Source: Streptomyces sp. WZ-12 (GTDB taxonomy: Bacteria; Actinomycetota; Actinomycetes; Streptomycetales; Streptomycetaceae). From it: a stretch of 64,000 nucleotides of DNA. A model generated the notes under the pieces. The model saw only the letters and a program-made list of their open reading frames with translations, did no database searches and was not told the DNA's origin. The stretch spans positions 3,534,001 to 3,598,000 of the forward strand of contig NZ_CP118574.1 in the NCBI RefSeq assembly GCF_028898845.1, in the 5' to 3' direction. A program made the translations under genes and the position numbers. Shown here one piece after another: positions 26,665 to 34,363 of this stretch (within the stretch, counting starts at the first letter, position 1; every line of letters begins with the position of its first letter).

Positions 26665-27432
26665 TCACGGGGCCGGCTCGTGGCCGGGGCTGGTGGTGCC
26701 GGAGAACTCCCGGCTGATGGCGTCGGCGGTGCGGCGCACCAGCGGGAGCAGGGTGAGGAGTTCCTCGGCGCTGACCACGACGCTCGGGGCGGAGACCGAC
26801 ATCGCGGCCGCGACCCGCCCGTCCGCGCCGCGGATCGGGGCGCCGACGCAGTTGATGGACTCCTCGTGGCCACCGAGGTCGGTGGCCCAGCCCTGTTCGC
26901 GCACCCTGGCCAGCTCGGCCAGGAAGGCCACGGCGTCGGGTGTCGAACGGGACGTGTAGCGGGGGTAGTCGAGCCGGGCCGCGAGGGCGCGGCGCTCGGG
27001 CTCGGGGAGGTCGGCGAGGAGCAGCTTGGCGACGGCGGCGACGGTGAGCGCCACCGGCTTGCCGATCCGGGAGTACATCCGGACCGGGTAGCGGCTCTCC
27101 ACCTTGTCGATGTAGAGGACCTCGTTCTCCTCGTAGACGGCGAGGTGGACGGTGTGGCCACAACTCTCGTTGAGGGCGACGAGGTGGGGGTGGGCGATGC
27201 CGCGGACGTCGAGGTGCTCCGCGGCCTCCTGGGCGAGGGCGAACAGGCGGGCGCCGAGGCGGTAGCGCTGGTCGGGCTGGCGGTAGACCAGGCCGTGCTC
27301 GTGGAGGGTGCGCAGCAGTCGGAGGGCGGTGGACTTGTGCACCCCGAGCCGGTCGGCGACCTGGCCGAGGTCGGCGGGGCCCTCGGCGAGCAGCGGCAGG
27401 ATGCTCAGCGCGCGGTCGACGGTCTGGCTCAT
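26665..27432 (-). CDS. IclR family transcriptional regulator of the D-amino-acid cluster
   Basis: 255 residues. The N-terminal winged helix (~1-65) reads GQVADRLGVHKSTALRLLRT. The C-terminal IclR effector domain includes RIGKPVALTVAAVAKLLLA and ESINCVGAPIRGADGRVAA. The ATG at 27432 (MSQTVDRALSILPLLAEGP) is the normal family start. Its position inside the cluster and the palindrome at 28934-28954 in the divergent promoter suggest that it controls both arms. The ligand is probably a pathway intermediate. Confidence 0.92.
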   Translation of the reverse strand: MSQTVDRALSILPLLAEGPADLGQVADRLGVHKSTALRLLRTLHEHGLVYRQPDQRYRLGARLFALAQEAAEHLDVRGIAHPHLVALNESCGHTVHLAVYEENEVLYIDKVESRYPVRMYSRIGKPVALTVAAVAKLLLADLPEPERRALAARLDYPRYTSRSTPDAVAFLAELARVREQGWATDLGGHEESINCVGAPIRGADGRVAAAMSVSAPSVVVSAEELLTLLPLVRRTADAISREFSGTTSPGHEPAP

Positions 27433-27505
27433 GCGCGCGCTCCCTTCGGCTCGGCCCGGCCGCCGCCGGGGACGCGCCCGTCGGGGGTGCTCTGGCTGCG
27501 CTCGT

Positions 27506-28738
27506 TCATGACGTGGATACCTCCTGGTCCGCGGCCTCCGTGGGCTGCGTCCAGCCGGGGCCGAGGTGCAGTGTCCCCCAGGAGGCGTCGTCGAGTGCGG
27601 CAAGGCGGTCGGCCAGCGGCCGGGCGGGGGGTGCGGCGAGGTCGCCGGGGACGGTGAGGGCCGCGGCGGCCCAGAGGTGGCCGTGCCGGACCCGGGTGCG
27701 CAGGGGCAGTCCGCGGAGGGTGGCGGAGAGGAAGCCGGCGGCGAAGGCGTCGCCGGCGCCGACCGCGGCGACCACGTCGACGGTGGGGGCCGGGACGAGG
27801 GTGCCGGTGGGCTCCTCGTCCGTCCCCGGGGCGTCGGGGGCGTGCCGGAAGACCAGCGCACCAGCCGCTCCCAGCTTGACGACCAGGGTCTCCGGCTCGG
27901 GCAGCGCGGCGCGGACGGCCCTCGGGTCGGGCAGCCCCCAGGCGGCCTGGGCCTCGTCGACGCCGACGAACACCACGTCGGCGGCGCGCGCCAGATCGAG
28001 GAGGACCCGCGGCCCTTGGGCGCCGGACCACAGGTGGGGGCGGTAGTTGACGTCGAAGGAGAGCAACGGCCGACCGGGACCGACCAGGACGGGGCGCTCG
28101 GCTGCCGGGCGACGAAGCGCGGCGCGGGGCGCCGACGACGAGGGGCGGGGGTCGGGCGACGAGTGCGGGCTGTCGGCGCGGAGCGACGGCGATGAGGGGC
28201 GGGGGTCGGGCGACGGGTGGGCCATGAGGGCGCGCAGCAGGCCGAGGCAGTCCGCGGAGAGCGCGGCGGTGATCCCGGAGAGGTGGAGCACCCGGCCGGC
28301 GCGGATCGCGGCCAGGTCCATGGTGGTCGCGGCCATCGCGGAGGCGGCCGAACCGGCGCGGTAGTAGGCGACTTCGTGGGCGTCGGTGGCGCGGTCGCCT
28401 GCGGTGCGGAAATAGATGCCGGTGGGGCGGTCGGGGTCACGCCGGACGGCGCGGGTGTCGACGCCGTGCCCGGCGATCTCCCGGACGAGGTGGTCGCCGA
28501 AGCCGTCGGCGCCGACCCGGGAGACCCAGCGGGTGGGGTGGCCGGCGCGGGCGAGGGCGCAGGCGACGTTGGACTCGGCGCCGCCGATGGCCCGTTGGAA
28601 GGCGGGGACGTCGGCAAGCCGGCCGGGAACGGTGGGTAGGAAGGTGACCATGGACTCGCCGAGGCAGACGACATCGACATCCGGGGCGGCGTCGGCCGCC
28701 GGGACGGGGGTGTCGCTGACGTTCCAGGGCGTGGTCAC
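27506..28738 (-). CDS. PfkB family sugar kinase (2-keto-3-deoxygluconate kinase-like)
   Basis: 410 residues. Ribokinase-fold motifs: VVCLGESMVTFLP, the GGAESNVACALARAG sugar-binding start, YYRAGSAASAM, and the C-terminal ATP/anion-hole signature VGAGDAFAAGFLSATL with the catalytic Asp. The pattern is closest to KDG kinases. An extra ~35-residue Ser/Pro/Arg segment near residue 180 contains two copies of a SPDPRPSS-type repeat and is probably a surface loop. It is first in the minus-strand arm, divergent from the PLP enzyme. The true substrate is uncertain. Confidence 0.85.
   Translation of the reverse strand: MTTPWNVSDTPVPAADAAPDVDVVCLGESMVTFLPTVPGRLADVPAFQRAIGGAESNVACALARAGHPTRWVSRVGADGFGDHLVREIAGHGVDTRAVRRDPDRPTGIYFRTAGDRATDAHEVAYYRAGSAASAMAATTMDLAAIRAGRVLHLSGITAALSADCLGLLRALMAHPSPDPRPSSPSLRADSPHSSPDPRPSSSAPRAALRRPAAERPVLVGPGRPLLSFDVNYRPHLWSGAQGPRVLLDLARAADVVFVGVDEAQAAWGLPDPRAVRAALPEPETLVVKLGAAGALVFRHAPDAPGTDEEPTGTLVPAPTVDVVAAVGAGDAFAAGFLSATLRGLPLRTRVRHGHLWAAAALTVPGDLAAPPARPLADRLAALDDASWGTLHLGPGWTQPTEAADQEVSTS
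28139..28216. repeat. Internal direct repeat in the kinase gene
   Basis: Two copies of a 22-base unit beginning GAGGGGCGGGGGTCGGGC lie about 56 bases apart (near 28139-28160 and 28195-28216). They encode the duplicated SPDPRPSS segment of the kinase loop. Confidence 0.7.
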
Positions 28739-28903
28739 GATCGCTTGCGCTCCTTCGCTGCTGCCGCCGGGAGGCGGGCCGTCGTACCGCTCGGGTGGGC
28801 GGTCCCCGCCGGGTCGCGGCGCCGGATCCGCCGTGCGCCACGGCGCGTTTCCCCCGGCGTCTGCCGGTGTTTTCGGACCATTGACCGGGCGATGGCCCGG
28901 ATG

Positions 28904-28917
28904 TTAGACAGCTCTAA
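28904..28917. promoter_or_regulatory. Operator-like palindrome TTAGA-N4-TCTAA
   Basis: TTAGA (28904-28908) and TCTAA (28913-28917) flank CAGC in the divergent kinase/PLP-enzyme promoter region. It resembles the palindrome at 33666-33680. The regulator is unknown. Confidence 0.4.
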
Positions 28918-28933
28918 GCGATATGCGCAATGA

Positions 28934-28954
28934 GCGTTGCAGAGCATGCAACGC
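28934..28954. promoter_or_regulatory. Candidate IclR operator in the divergent promoter
   Basis: Perfect 8-bp arms GCGTTGCA (28934-28941) and TGCAACGC (28947-28954) are separated by five bases. It is 18 bases upstream of the PLP-enzyme start and in the only intergenic space shared by both arms of the cluster. Confidence 0.6.
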
Positions 28955-28972
28955 ACTCTTCGAGGAGGCTCC

Positions 28973-30262
28973 ATGGCCGGCGACCGGCTCGCGCGGGAAC
29001 TCACCAACCTCGCGGACGACACCGTCGATCACCGCTTCAAGGCGCTCCCCCCGGATGCCGCCGGCCGCACCGTCGGCGAACTGGCCGCCGAGCGCCGCAA
29101 CCTCTTCACCGACGGCTTCACCACCCCCGTCCTGGCCCTCTCCGCCGAGGCCCTCGACCACAACCTGGCCCTCCTTAAGACCTACACCGCCCGGCACGGC
29201 CTGGCCTTCGCCCCGCACGGCAAGACTTCGATGGCCCCGCAGCTCTTCGCCCGCCAACTGGCCCACGGCGCCTGGGGGATCACCGCCGCCGTCCCCCACC
29301 AGGCCCGCGTCTACCGGGACTTCGGCATCCAGCGGATCTTCCTGGCCAACGAGCTCGTCGACGCCGCCGCGCTGCGCTGGCTGGCCGGCGAACTCGCCGC
29401 CGACCCGGACTTCCGCTTCGTCTGCTATGTCGACTCGCTGCGCGGCATCGAGCTGATGGACGCCGCGCTGCGCGCCGCCGAGGCCACCCGCCCCGTGGAC
29501 GTCGTCATCGAACTCGGCGCCGGCGAGGGCGCCCGGACCGGCGCGCGCACCGAGGCCGAGTGCCGCGAACTCGCCGATGCCATCGCGGGCGTGGACACCC
29601 TCCGCCTCGTCGGCGTCGCCGGCTACGAGGGCGAGGTGCCCGAGGCCGATCACGCGCGGGTCACCGCCTGGCTGCGGCGGCTGGTCGCGCTCGCCGCCGA
29701 GCTCGACGCCTCCGGCCGCTTCACCGACCTCGACGAGATCGTGCTCAGCGCCGGCGGCAGCGCATGGTTCGACGCCGTGGCCGAGGTCTTCGCCGACCTC
29801 CCCGAACTCTCCGCGCCCGTCCTCAAGCTGCTGCGCTCGGGCGCCTACGTCTCGCACGACGACGGGCACTACCACCACCTCACCCCCTTCAACCGGGTGC
29901 CGGACGAGGGCGCCCTACAGCCCGCCTTCCGGCTCTGGGCGCAGGTGGTCTCCCGACCCACCCCGGAGCAGGCGTTCCTCAACGCCGGCAAGCGGGACGC
30001 CGCGTACGACCTCGATCTGCCGAAGGCGCAGGCCGTGCGCTCCGGCCGGGACGGCACCCAGCGCCCGGCCACCGGCCTCACCGTCACCGGCCTGTCCGAC
30101 CAGCACGCCTGGGTCCGCACCGAGCACGCCGGCGATCTGGAGGTCGGCGACTGGGTCGCCCTGGGCCTGTCGCACCCGTGCACCTCCTTCGACAAGTGGC
30201 AGTTGATCCCGCTGGTCGAACAGGACGGGACGGTCGTCGACTTCATCCGCACGTTCTTCTGA
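28973..30262 (+). CDS. PLP-dependent D-amino-acid deaminase/aldolase (D-serine dehydratase DSD1 / D-threonine aldolase family)
   Basis: 429 residues, fold-type III (alanine racemase-like barrel). The PLP lysine is expected in FAPHGKTSMAPQLFARQL. Further motifs are LRSGAYVSHDDGHYHHLTPF and a C-terminal metal site LGLSHPCTSFDKW, where His and Cys bind zinc in DSD1-like enzymes. The family either deaminates D-serine/D-threonine or cleaves beta-hydroxy-D-amino acids. RidA in the opposite arm favours deamination through an enamine. The ATG at 28973 has AGGAGG four bases upstream. An ATG at 28937 lacks one and lies inside the palindrome. Confidence 0.88.
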   Translation: MAGDRLARELTNLADDTVDHRFKALPPDAAGRTVGELAAERRNLFTDGFTTPVLALSAEALDHNLALLKTYTARHGLAFAPHGKTSMAPQLFARQLAHGAWGITAAVPHQARVYRDFGIQRIFLANELVDAAALRWLAGELAADPDFRFVCYVDSLRGIELMDAALRAAEATRPVDVVIELGAGEGARTGARTEAECRELADAIAGVDTLRLVGVAGYEGEVPEADHARVTAWLRRLVALAAELDASGRFTDLDEIVLSAGGSAWFDAVAEVFADLPELSAPVLKLLRSGAYVSHDDGHYHHLTPFNRVPDEGALQPAFRLWAQVVSRPTPEQAFLNAGKRDAAYDLDLPKAQAVRSGRDGTQRPATGLTVTGLSDQHAWVRTEHAGDLEVGDWVALGLSHPCTSFDKWQLIPLVEQDGTVVDFIRTFF

Positions 30263-30482
30263 TCGTTCTGCATGTCCTCGTGCTACCCGCGCCGGGTGCG
30301 CAACTCGCCCCGGCGCACCCCGAGAACCCCCTGATCACCCCCTGACCCGACCCCCGATCGACCACCCCGAGAGATCCCCGGGTCATCCCCAACCCCGTCC
30401 CCGACCCCGACCGCGCGCGCCGTCACCGTCCCCAACTCGCCCGCGCGGACGGCCGGGACGGTCTGACGAAAGGCGGCCCGCC

Positions 30483-32117
30483 ATGGACACCGTGTTCCGC
30501 GACGTACGCGTCATCGACGGGTCCGGTGGCCCCTCCTACCGCGCCGACGTCGCCCTGGCCGACGGCCGGATCGCCGCCGTCCACCGCGCCGGGGCCGGCG
30601 GCCCCCGCCCGTCCGCCACCCGCACCATGGACGCCGCCGGCCTCGCCCTGGCCCCCGGCTTCATCGACATGCACGCCCACAGCGACCTGGCGCTGCTGCG
30701 CGACCCGGCGCACACCGCGAAGGCCGCCCAGGGCGTCACCCTCGAAGTCCTCGGCCAGGACGGCCTGTCCTACGCCCCCGCGGACGACCGCACACTGGCC
30801 GCGGTCCGCGCCCAGATCGCCGGCTGGAACGGCGGGGGCCCCGGCGACGACTCCCTCGCCTTCACCTGGCGCACCGTCGGCGAGTACCTCGACCGCCTCG
30901 ACCACGGTTTCGGCGGCGAGGGCATCGCCGTCAACGCCGCCTACCTCATCCCCCAGGGCACGGTCCGGATGCTCGCCCTGGGCTGGGACGACCGGCCGGC
31001 CACCGACGCCGAACTGGCCCGGATGCGGCGCCTGGTGGCCGAGGGCCTGGAGCAGGGCGCGGTGGGCCTGTCCTCCGGACTCACCTACACCCCGGGCATG
31101 TACGCCTCGGACGCCGAACTGACCGAGCTGTGCCGAGTGGTGGCGCACTACGACGGCTACTACTGCCCGCACCACCGCTCCTACGGCGCCGGCGCCCTCC
31201 AGGCGTACGCGGAGATGGTCACCCTCACCCAGGAGGCCGGCTGCGCCCTGCACCTGGCGCACGCCACCATGAACTTCGGCGTCAACAAGGGCCGCGCACC
31301 CGAGCTGTTGGCCCTCCTGGACGACGCCCTGGACGCCGGCGCCGACATCACCCTGGACACCTATCCGTACACCCCCGGCTGCACCACGCTCGTGGCGATG
31401 CTGCCCAGTTGGGCCAGCGAGGGCGGCCCGGAGGCGATCCTGGCGCGGCTCGCGGACGACGCCACCGCCGAGTCGATCCGGCACGCCCTGGAGGTCGCGG
31501 GCTCGGACGGCTGCCACGGCGTCCCCATCGACTGGGACGCCATCGAGATCTCCGGCGTCACCGACCCCGCCCAGGCCGACTGGGTCGGCCGCACCGTCGC
31601 CCGCGGCGCCGCCGACCGCGGCCAGGCCCCCTGGGACGCCGTTCGCCGCCTGCTGATCGCCGACCGGCTGGGCCCGACGATCCTCCAGCACGTCGGCCAC
31701 GAGGACAACGTCCGGCAGATCATGCGACACCGGGTCCACACCGGCGGCAGCGACGGCATCCTCCAGGGCGCCAAGCCGCACCCGCGGGCGTACGGGACCT
31801 TCCCCCAGTACCTCGGCCGGTACGTCCGCGAGCTGGGCGTGCTGTCCCTGGAGGAGTGCGTGGCGCACCTGACCTCCCGCCCCGCCGCCCGGCTGCGGCT
31901 GCCCGACCGCGGCCTGGTCCGCGAGGGGTACCGCGCCGACCTGGTCCTCTTCGACCCCGAGACGGTCGCCGCCGGCTCCACCTTCGACGCCCCGCGCACC
32001 CCGCCGGTCGGCATCCCGCACGTCCTGATCGACGGCCGCTTCGTCATCGAGGACGGCCACCGCACCGACACCCTGGCGGGCCGCACCGTCCGCCGCACCC
32101 CGGGCCCGCGCGGCTAG
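30483..32117 (+). CDS. N-acyl-D-amino-acid deacylase (D-aminoacylase)
   Basis: 544 residues of the amidohydrolase family. The metal-binding start is GFIDMHAHSDLALL. Other features are the GVTLEVLGQDGLSYAP loop, VGLSSGLTYTPGMYAS, LHLAHATMNFG, LDTYPYTPG, ILQHVGHEDNVRQIMRH and the late GYRADLVLFDPETV typical of D-aminoacylases. It releases D-amino acids from N-acyl-D-amino acids in the cytosol. It follows the PLP enzyme by 220 bp in the same direction. Its TAG stop forms the first CTAG of the palindromic element at 32114. Confidence 0.9.
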   Translation: MDTVFRDVRVIDGSGGPSYRADVALADGRIAAVHRAGAGGPRPSATRTMDAAGLALAPGFIDMHAHSDLALLRDPAHTAKAAQGVTLEVLGQDGLSYAPADDRTLAAVRAQIAGWNGGGPGDDSLAFTWRTVGEYLDRLDHGFGGEGIAVNAAYLIPQGTVRMLALGWDDRPATDAELARMRRLVAEGLEQGAVGLSSGLTYTPGMYASDAELTELCRVVAHYDGYYCPHHRSYGAGALQAYAEMVTLTQEAGCALHLAHATMNFGVNKGRAPELLALLDDALDAGADITLDTYPYTPGCTTLVAMLPSWASEGGPEAILARLADDATAESIRHALEVAGSDGCHGVPIDWDAIEISGVTDPAQADWVGRTVARGAADRGQAPWDAVRRLLIADRLGPTILQHVGHEDNVRQIMRHRVHTGGSDGILQGAKPHPRAYGTFPQYLGRYVRELGVLSLEECVAHLTSRPAARLRLPDRGLVREGYRADLVLFDPETVAAGSTFDAPRTPPVGIPHVLIDGRFVIEDGHRTDTLAGRTVRRTPGPRG

Positions 32118-32281
32118 GGGGCTTCTGACGGATCTCCGTGGAGGAAGGAGCGGCGTCTGGCGCGTGCGATCGCAAGGCGCCGGGATGTCCCCATAGCGGA
32201 GCTATGGGGACATGTCGGCAACGCCGCGAGCGGGCGTGCCAGACGCCGCGACGCCGCGGAGATCCGTCAGAAGCCCCCTAG
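32114..32281. mobile_element. Palindromic MITE-like element with CTAG flanks
   Basis: The interior of 160 bp (32118-32277) is bounded by CTAG on both sides, consistent with a 4-bp target duplication. The outermost 25 bases are perfect inverted repeats (32114-32138 and 32257-32281), beginning CTAGGGGGCTTCTGACGGAT. A second 12-bp pair lies at 32150-32161 and 32238-32249. The centre is a hairpin with a 13-bp stem and 3-base loop (32185-32197 and 32201-32213). No coding capacity is seen, and the transposase that mobilised it is not in the window. Two single-ended relatives are at 24598 and 57277. Confidence 0.75.
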
Positions 32282-32410
32282 GGCGCGCGGCCCGCCGTCC
32301 GACCCGCCACGGATTCAGCACCACCCCACCCCCTCGCAATCCGTGAGCGTCAACTCACCCTCTGCTCACCACGTGGCGAAAACCACCCGGCGGGTGTCGG
32401 TACGCCCCCG

Positions 32411-32416
32411 TAGAGT
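32411..32416 (+). promoter_or_regulatory. -10 element of a probably leaderless alaA mRNA
   Basis: TAGAGT at 32411-32416 ends seven bases before the alaA ATG, which would place the transcript start at or beside the start codon. No good -35 or ribosome site is visible. Confidence 0.55.
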
Positions 32417-32423
32417 GGCGGTC

Positions 32424-33635
32424 ATGCAGGTGATCCAGTCAACGAAGCTCGCCAACGTCTGCTACGAAATCCGCGGCCCGGTCCTTGAGGAGGCCATGCG
32501 GCTGGAGGCGGCCGGTCACCGCATCCTCAAGCTGAACACCGGCAATCCGGCGGCGTTCGGCTTCGACTGCCCGCCCGAGATCCTGGAGGACGTCCTCCGC
32601 TCGGTGGGCACCGCACACGGCTACGGCGACGCCAAGGGCCTGCTCTCGGCCCGCCGCGCGGTGGTCCAGCACTACCAGACCAAGGGCATCGAGCTCGCCG
32701 TCGACGACGTCTATCTGGGCAACGGCGTCTCCGAGCTGATCCAGATGTCGATGCAGGCGCTGCTGGACGACGGCGACGAGGTACTGGTCCCGGCCCCGGA
32801 CTACCCACTCTGGACGGCCTCGGTCTCGCTCTCCGGCGGCACCGCCGTCCACTACCGCTGCGACGAGCAGGCCGACTGGATGCCGGACCTCGCCGACATC
32901 GAGCGCAAGGTCACCGACCGCACCAAGGCCATCGTCGTCATCAACCCCAACAACCCCACCGGCGCGGTCTACGACGACGAACTGCTGCGCGGCATCGCCG
33001 AGATCGCCCGCCGGCACAACCTCATCGTCTGCGCCGACGAGATCTACGACAAGATCCTCTACGACGGCGTCACCCACACCCCGTTCGCCGCGCTCGCCCC
33101 CGACCTGCTGACGCTGACCTTCAACGGCCTCTCCAAGGCGTACCGCGTCGCCGGCTACCGCAGCGGCTGGCTGGCGGTCTGCGGCCCGAAGGCGCACGCC
33201 GCCTCCTACATCGAGGGGCTGACGATCCTGGCGAACATGCGGCTGTGCGCCAACATGCCGGCGCAGCACGCGGTCGCCACGGCGCTCGGCGGCCGACAGT
33301 CGATCAACGACCTGGTGCTCCCCGGCGGCCGGCTCCTGGAACAGCGCGACACCGCCTACGAGCTGCTGACCCGTATACCGGGCGTCAGCTGCGTCAAGCC
33401 CAAGGGCGCGCTCTACGCCTTCCCGCGGCTCGACCCGAAGGTCCACAAGATCAAGGACGACCGGGAGATGGTGCTGGACCTGCTCCGCGCCGAGAAGATC
33501 ATGATCGTCCACGGCACCGGCTTCAACTGGCCCGAGCCCGACCACTTCCGCCTGGTCACGCTGCCGAACAAGGACGACCTGACCGACGCCGTCACCCGCA
33601 TCGGCTCCTTCCTCGACGGCTACGGACAGTACTGA
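32424..33635 (+). CDS. alaA: Glutamate-pyruvate (alanine) aminotransferase AlaA
   Basis: 403 residues, full-length match in pattern to E. coli AlaA: KLANVCYEIRGPVLEEAMRL, KLNTGNPAAFGFDCPPEIL, YLGNGVSELIQMSMQALLDD, VINPNNPTGAVYDDELLRGI and the PLP lysine in TFNGLSKAYRVAGYRSGW. It transfers amino groups between glutamate and pyruvate to make alanine. ATG at 32424 begins MQVIQSTKLANVCYEI, matching the family start. The longer open frame upstream has no support. Transcription is probably leaderless. Confidence 0.95.
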   Translation: MQVIQSTKLANVCYEIRGPVLEEAMRLEAAGHRILKLNTGNPAAFGFDCPPEILEDVLRSVGTAHGYGDAKGLLSARRAVVQHYQTKGIELAVDDVYLGNGVSELIQMSMQALLDDGDEVLVPAPDYPLWTASVSLSGGTAVHYRCDEQADWMPDLADIERKVTDRTKAIVVINPNNPTGAVYDDELLRGIAEIARRHNLIVCADEIYDKILYDGVTHTPFAALAPDLLTLTFNGLSKAYRVAGYRSGWLAVCGPKAHAASYIEGLTILANMRLCANMPAQHAVATALGGRQSINDLVLPGGRLLEQRDTAYELLTRIPGVSCVKPKGALYAFPRLDPKVHKIKDDREMVLDLLRAEKIMIVHGTGFNWPEPDHFRLVTLPNKDDLTDAVTRIGSFLDGYGQY

Positions 33636-33665
33636 CCCACAGCGACTTCTATACGGACCACAACT

Positions 33666-33680
33666 TTAGACAGAGTCTAA
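33666..33680. promoter_or_regulatory. Operator-like palindrome TTAGAC-N3-GTCTAA
   Basis: The arms TTAGAC (33666-33671) and GTCTAA (33675-33680) lie just upstream of a possible -10 TAGGAT (33683-33688) of the small gene at 33720. This placement suits a repressor site. Confidence 0.5.
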
Positions 33681-33688
33681 GCTAGGAT

Positions 33689-33714
33689 GGCCTCCTGGAC
33701 TTTTTCAGGAGGCC
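33689..33714 (+). promoter_or_regulatory. Leader hairpin occluding the ribosome site of the small gene
   Basis: The perfect 9-bp stem GGCCTCCTG (33689-33697) pairs with CAGGAGGCC (33706-33714) around a U-rich 8-base loop. The 3' arm contains the AGGAGG ribosome site of the ATG at 33720. If transcription starts near 33690, the leader is little more than this hairpin. Confidence 0.65.
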
Positions 33715-33719
33715 GTCCC

Positions 33720-34136
33720 ATGTACGAACCGATCCGCACCAAGTCGGTCCACAGCATGGCCGTCGCCCAGGGGATCCCGCACCGCTCCCGCGAGGAGGAG
33801 CTGGACATCCGGCTCGCCGGGCAGCTCACCGCCCTGCTCACCGTCACCGACGAACTGCACGCGCTGACCGGGTGCCCCGCCGAGCGCGCCGCGCTGGCCT
33901 CGGCGGCCGAGCGCATCGCCGCCGAGGTCACCCGGCTGAGCGGCCAACTCCCGCTGCGGGCCGAGCCGTCCGGCGGCGACCCGGCCCGGATACCGGCCCT
34001 CCGGCAGCGCGCCCACACCCTCGCCGGCAACGCCCTGGCCGTCGCCACCTCGCGCGACGACGCCGACGCCATCGAGCTGGCCGAGGAACAACTGGCCGCC
34101 CACAACGCCGACGGCGCGGACCTCGCCAGCGCCTGA
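33720..34136 (+). CDS. Conserved small alpha-helical protein, function unknown
   Basis: 138 residues starting MYEPIRTKSVHSMAVAQG. The ATG at 33720 is chosen because AGGAGG lies 7 bases upstream. An ATG at 33687 would encode the hairpin arms. The body is predicted helical with LAGQLTALLTVTDELHALTG and ERIAAEVTRLSGQLPLRAE. No signal peptide, membrane segment or known catalytic motif is present. It is probably cytosolic. It stands alone between alaA and pckG, with an operator-like palindrome and an RBS-masking hairpin in front. Confidence 0.75.
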   Translation: MYEPIRTKSVHSMAVAQGIPHRSREEELDIRLAGQLTALLTVTDELHALTGCPAERAALASAAERIAAEVTRLSGQLPLRAEPSGGDPARIPALRQRAHTLAGNALAVATSRDDADAIELAEEQLAAHNADGADLASA

Positions 34137-34192
34137 AAGCGCCAGCCCCGCACCGCAGTTCTCCCACCCGCAACGGGAGGGAACGGGCCGGA

Positions 34193-34240
34193 GGGGCCGG
34201 CGCCCAGGACGCTTCGCTTTACGTCCTGCACACCGGCCCC
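34193..34240. terminator. Nested hairpin, probable bidirectional terminator
   Basis: The outer 8-bp arms GGGGCCGG (34193-34200) and CCGGCCCC (34233-34240) enclose a 7-bp stem CAGGACG/CGTCCTG (34205-34211 and 34222-34228). It lies between convergent genes. Confidence 0.65.
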
Positions 34241-34363
34241 GCAGACTCGTCACCGCACCCAACAGCCCCGCGCGGCAGCCAACTCAACCCGCGCCGCAGG
34301 CGCACAACAGCAACCCCCCGCGGCGGGGCGGCCGACAACGTGCGGGGCGGCCCGGCGCGGCGC

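Noticed and set aside
32118..32277. Small RNA or attenuator between D-aminoacylase and alaA
   Set aside because: The exact CTAG flanks, perfect inverted ends and related ends elsewhere fit a mobile element better, though it may also act as a terminator.
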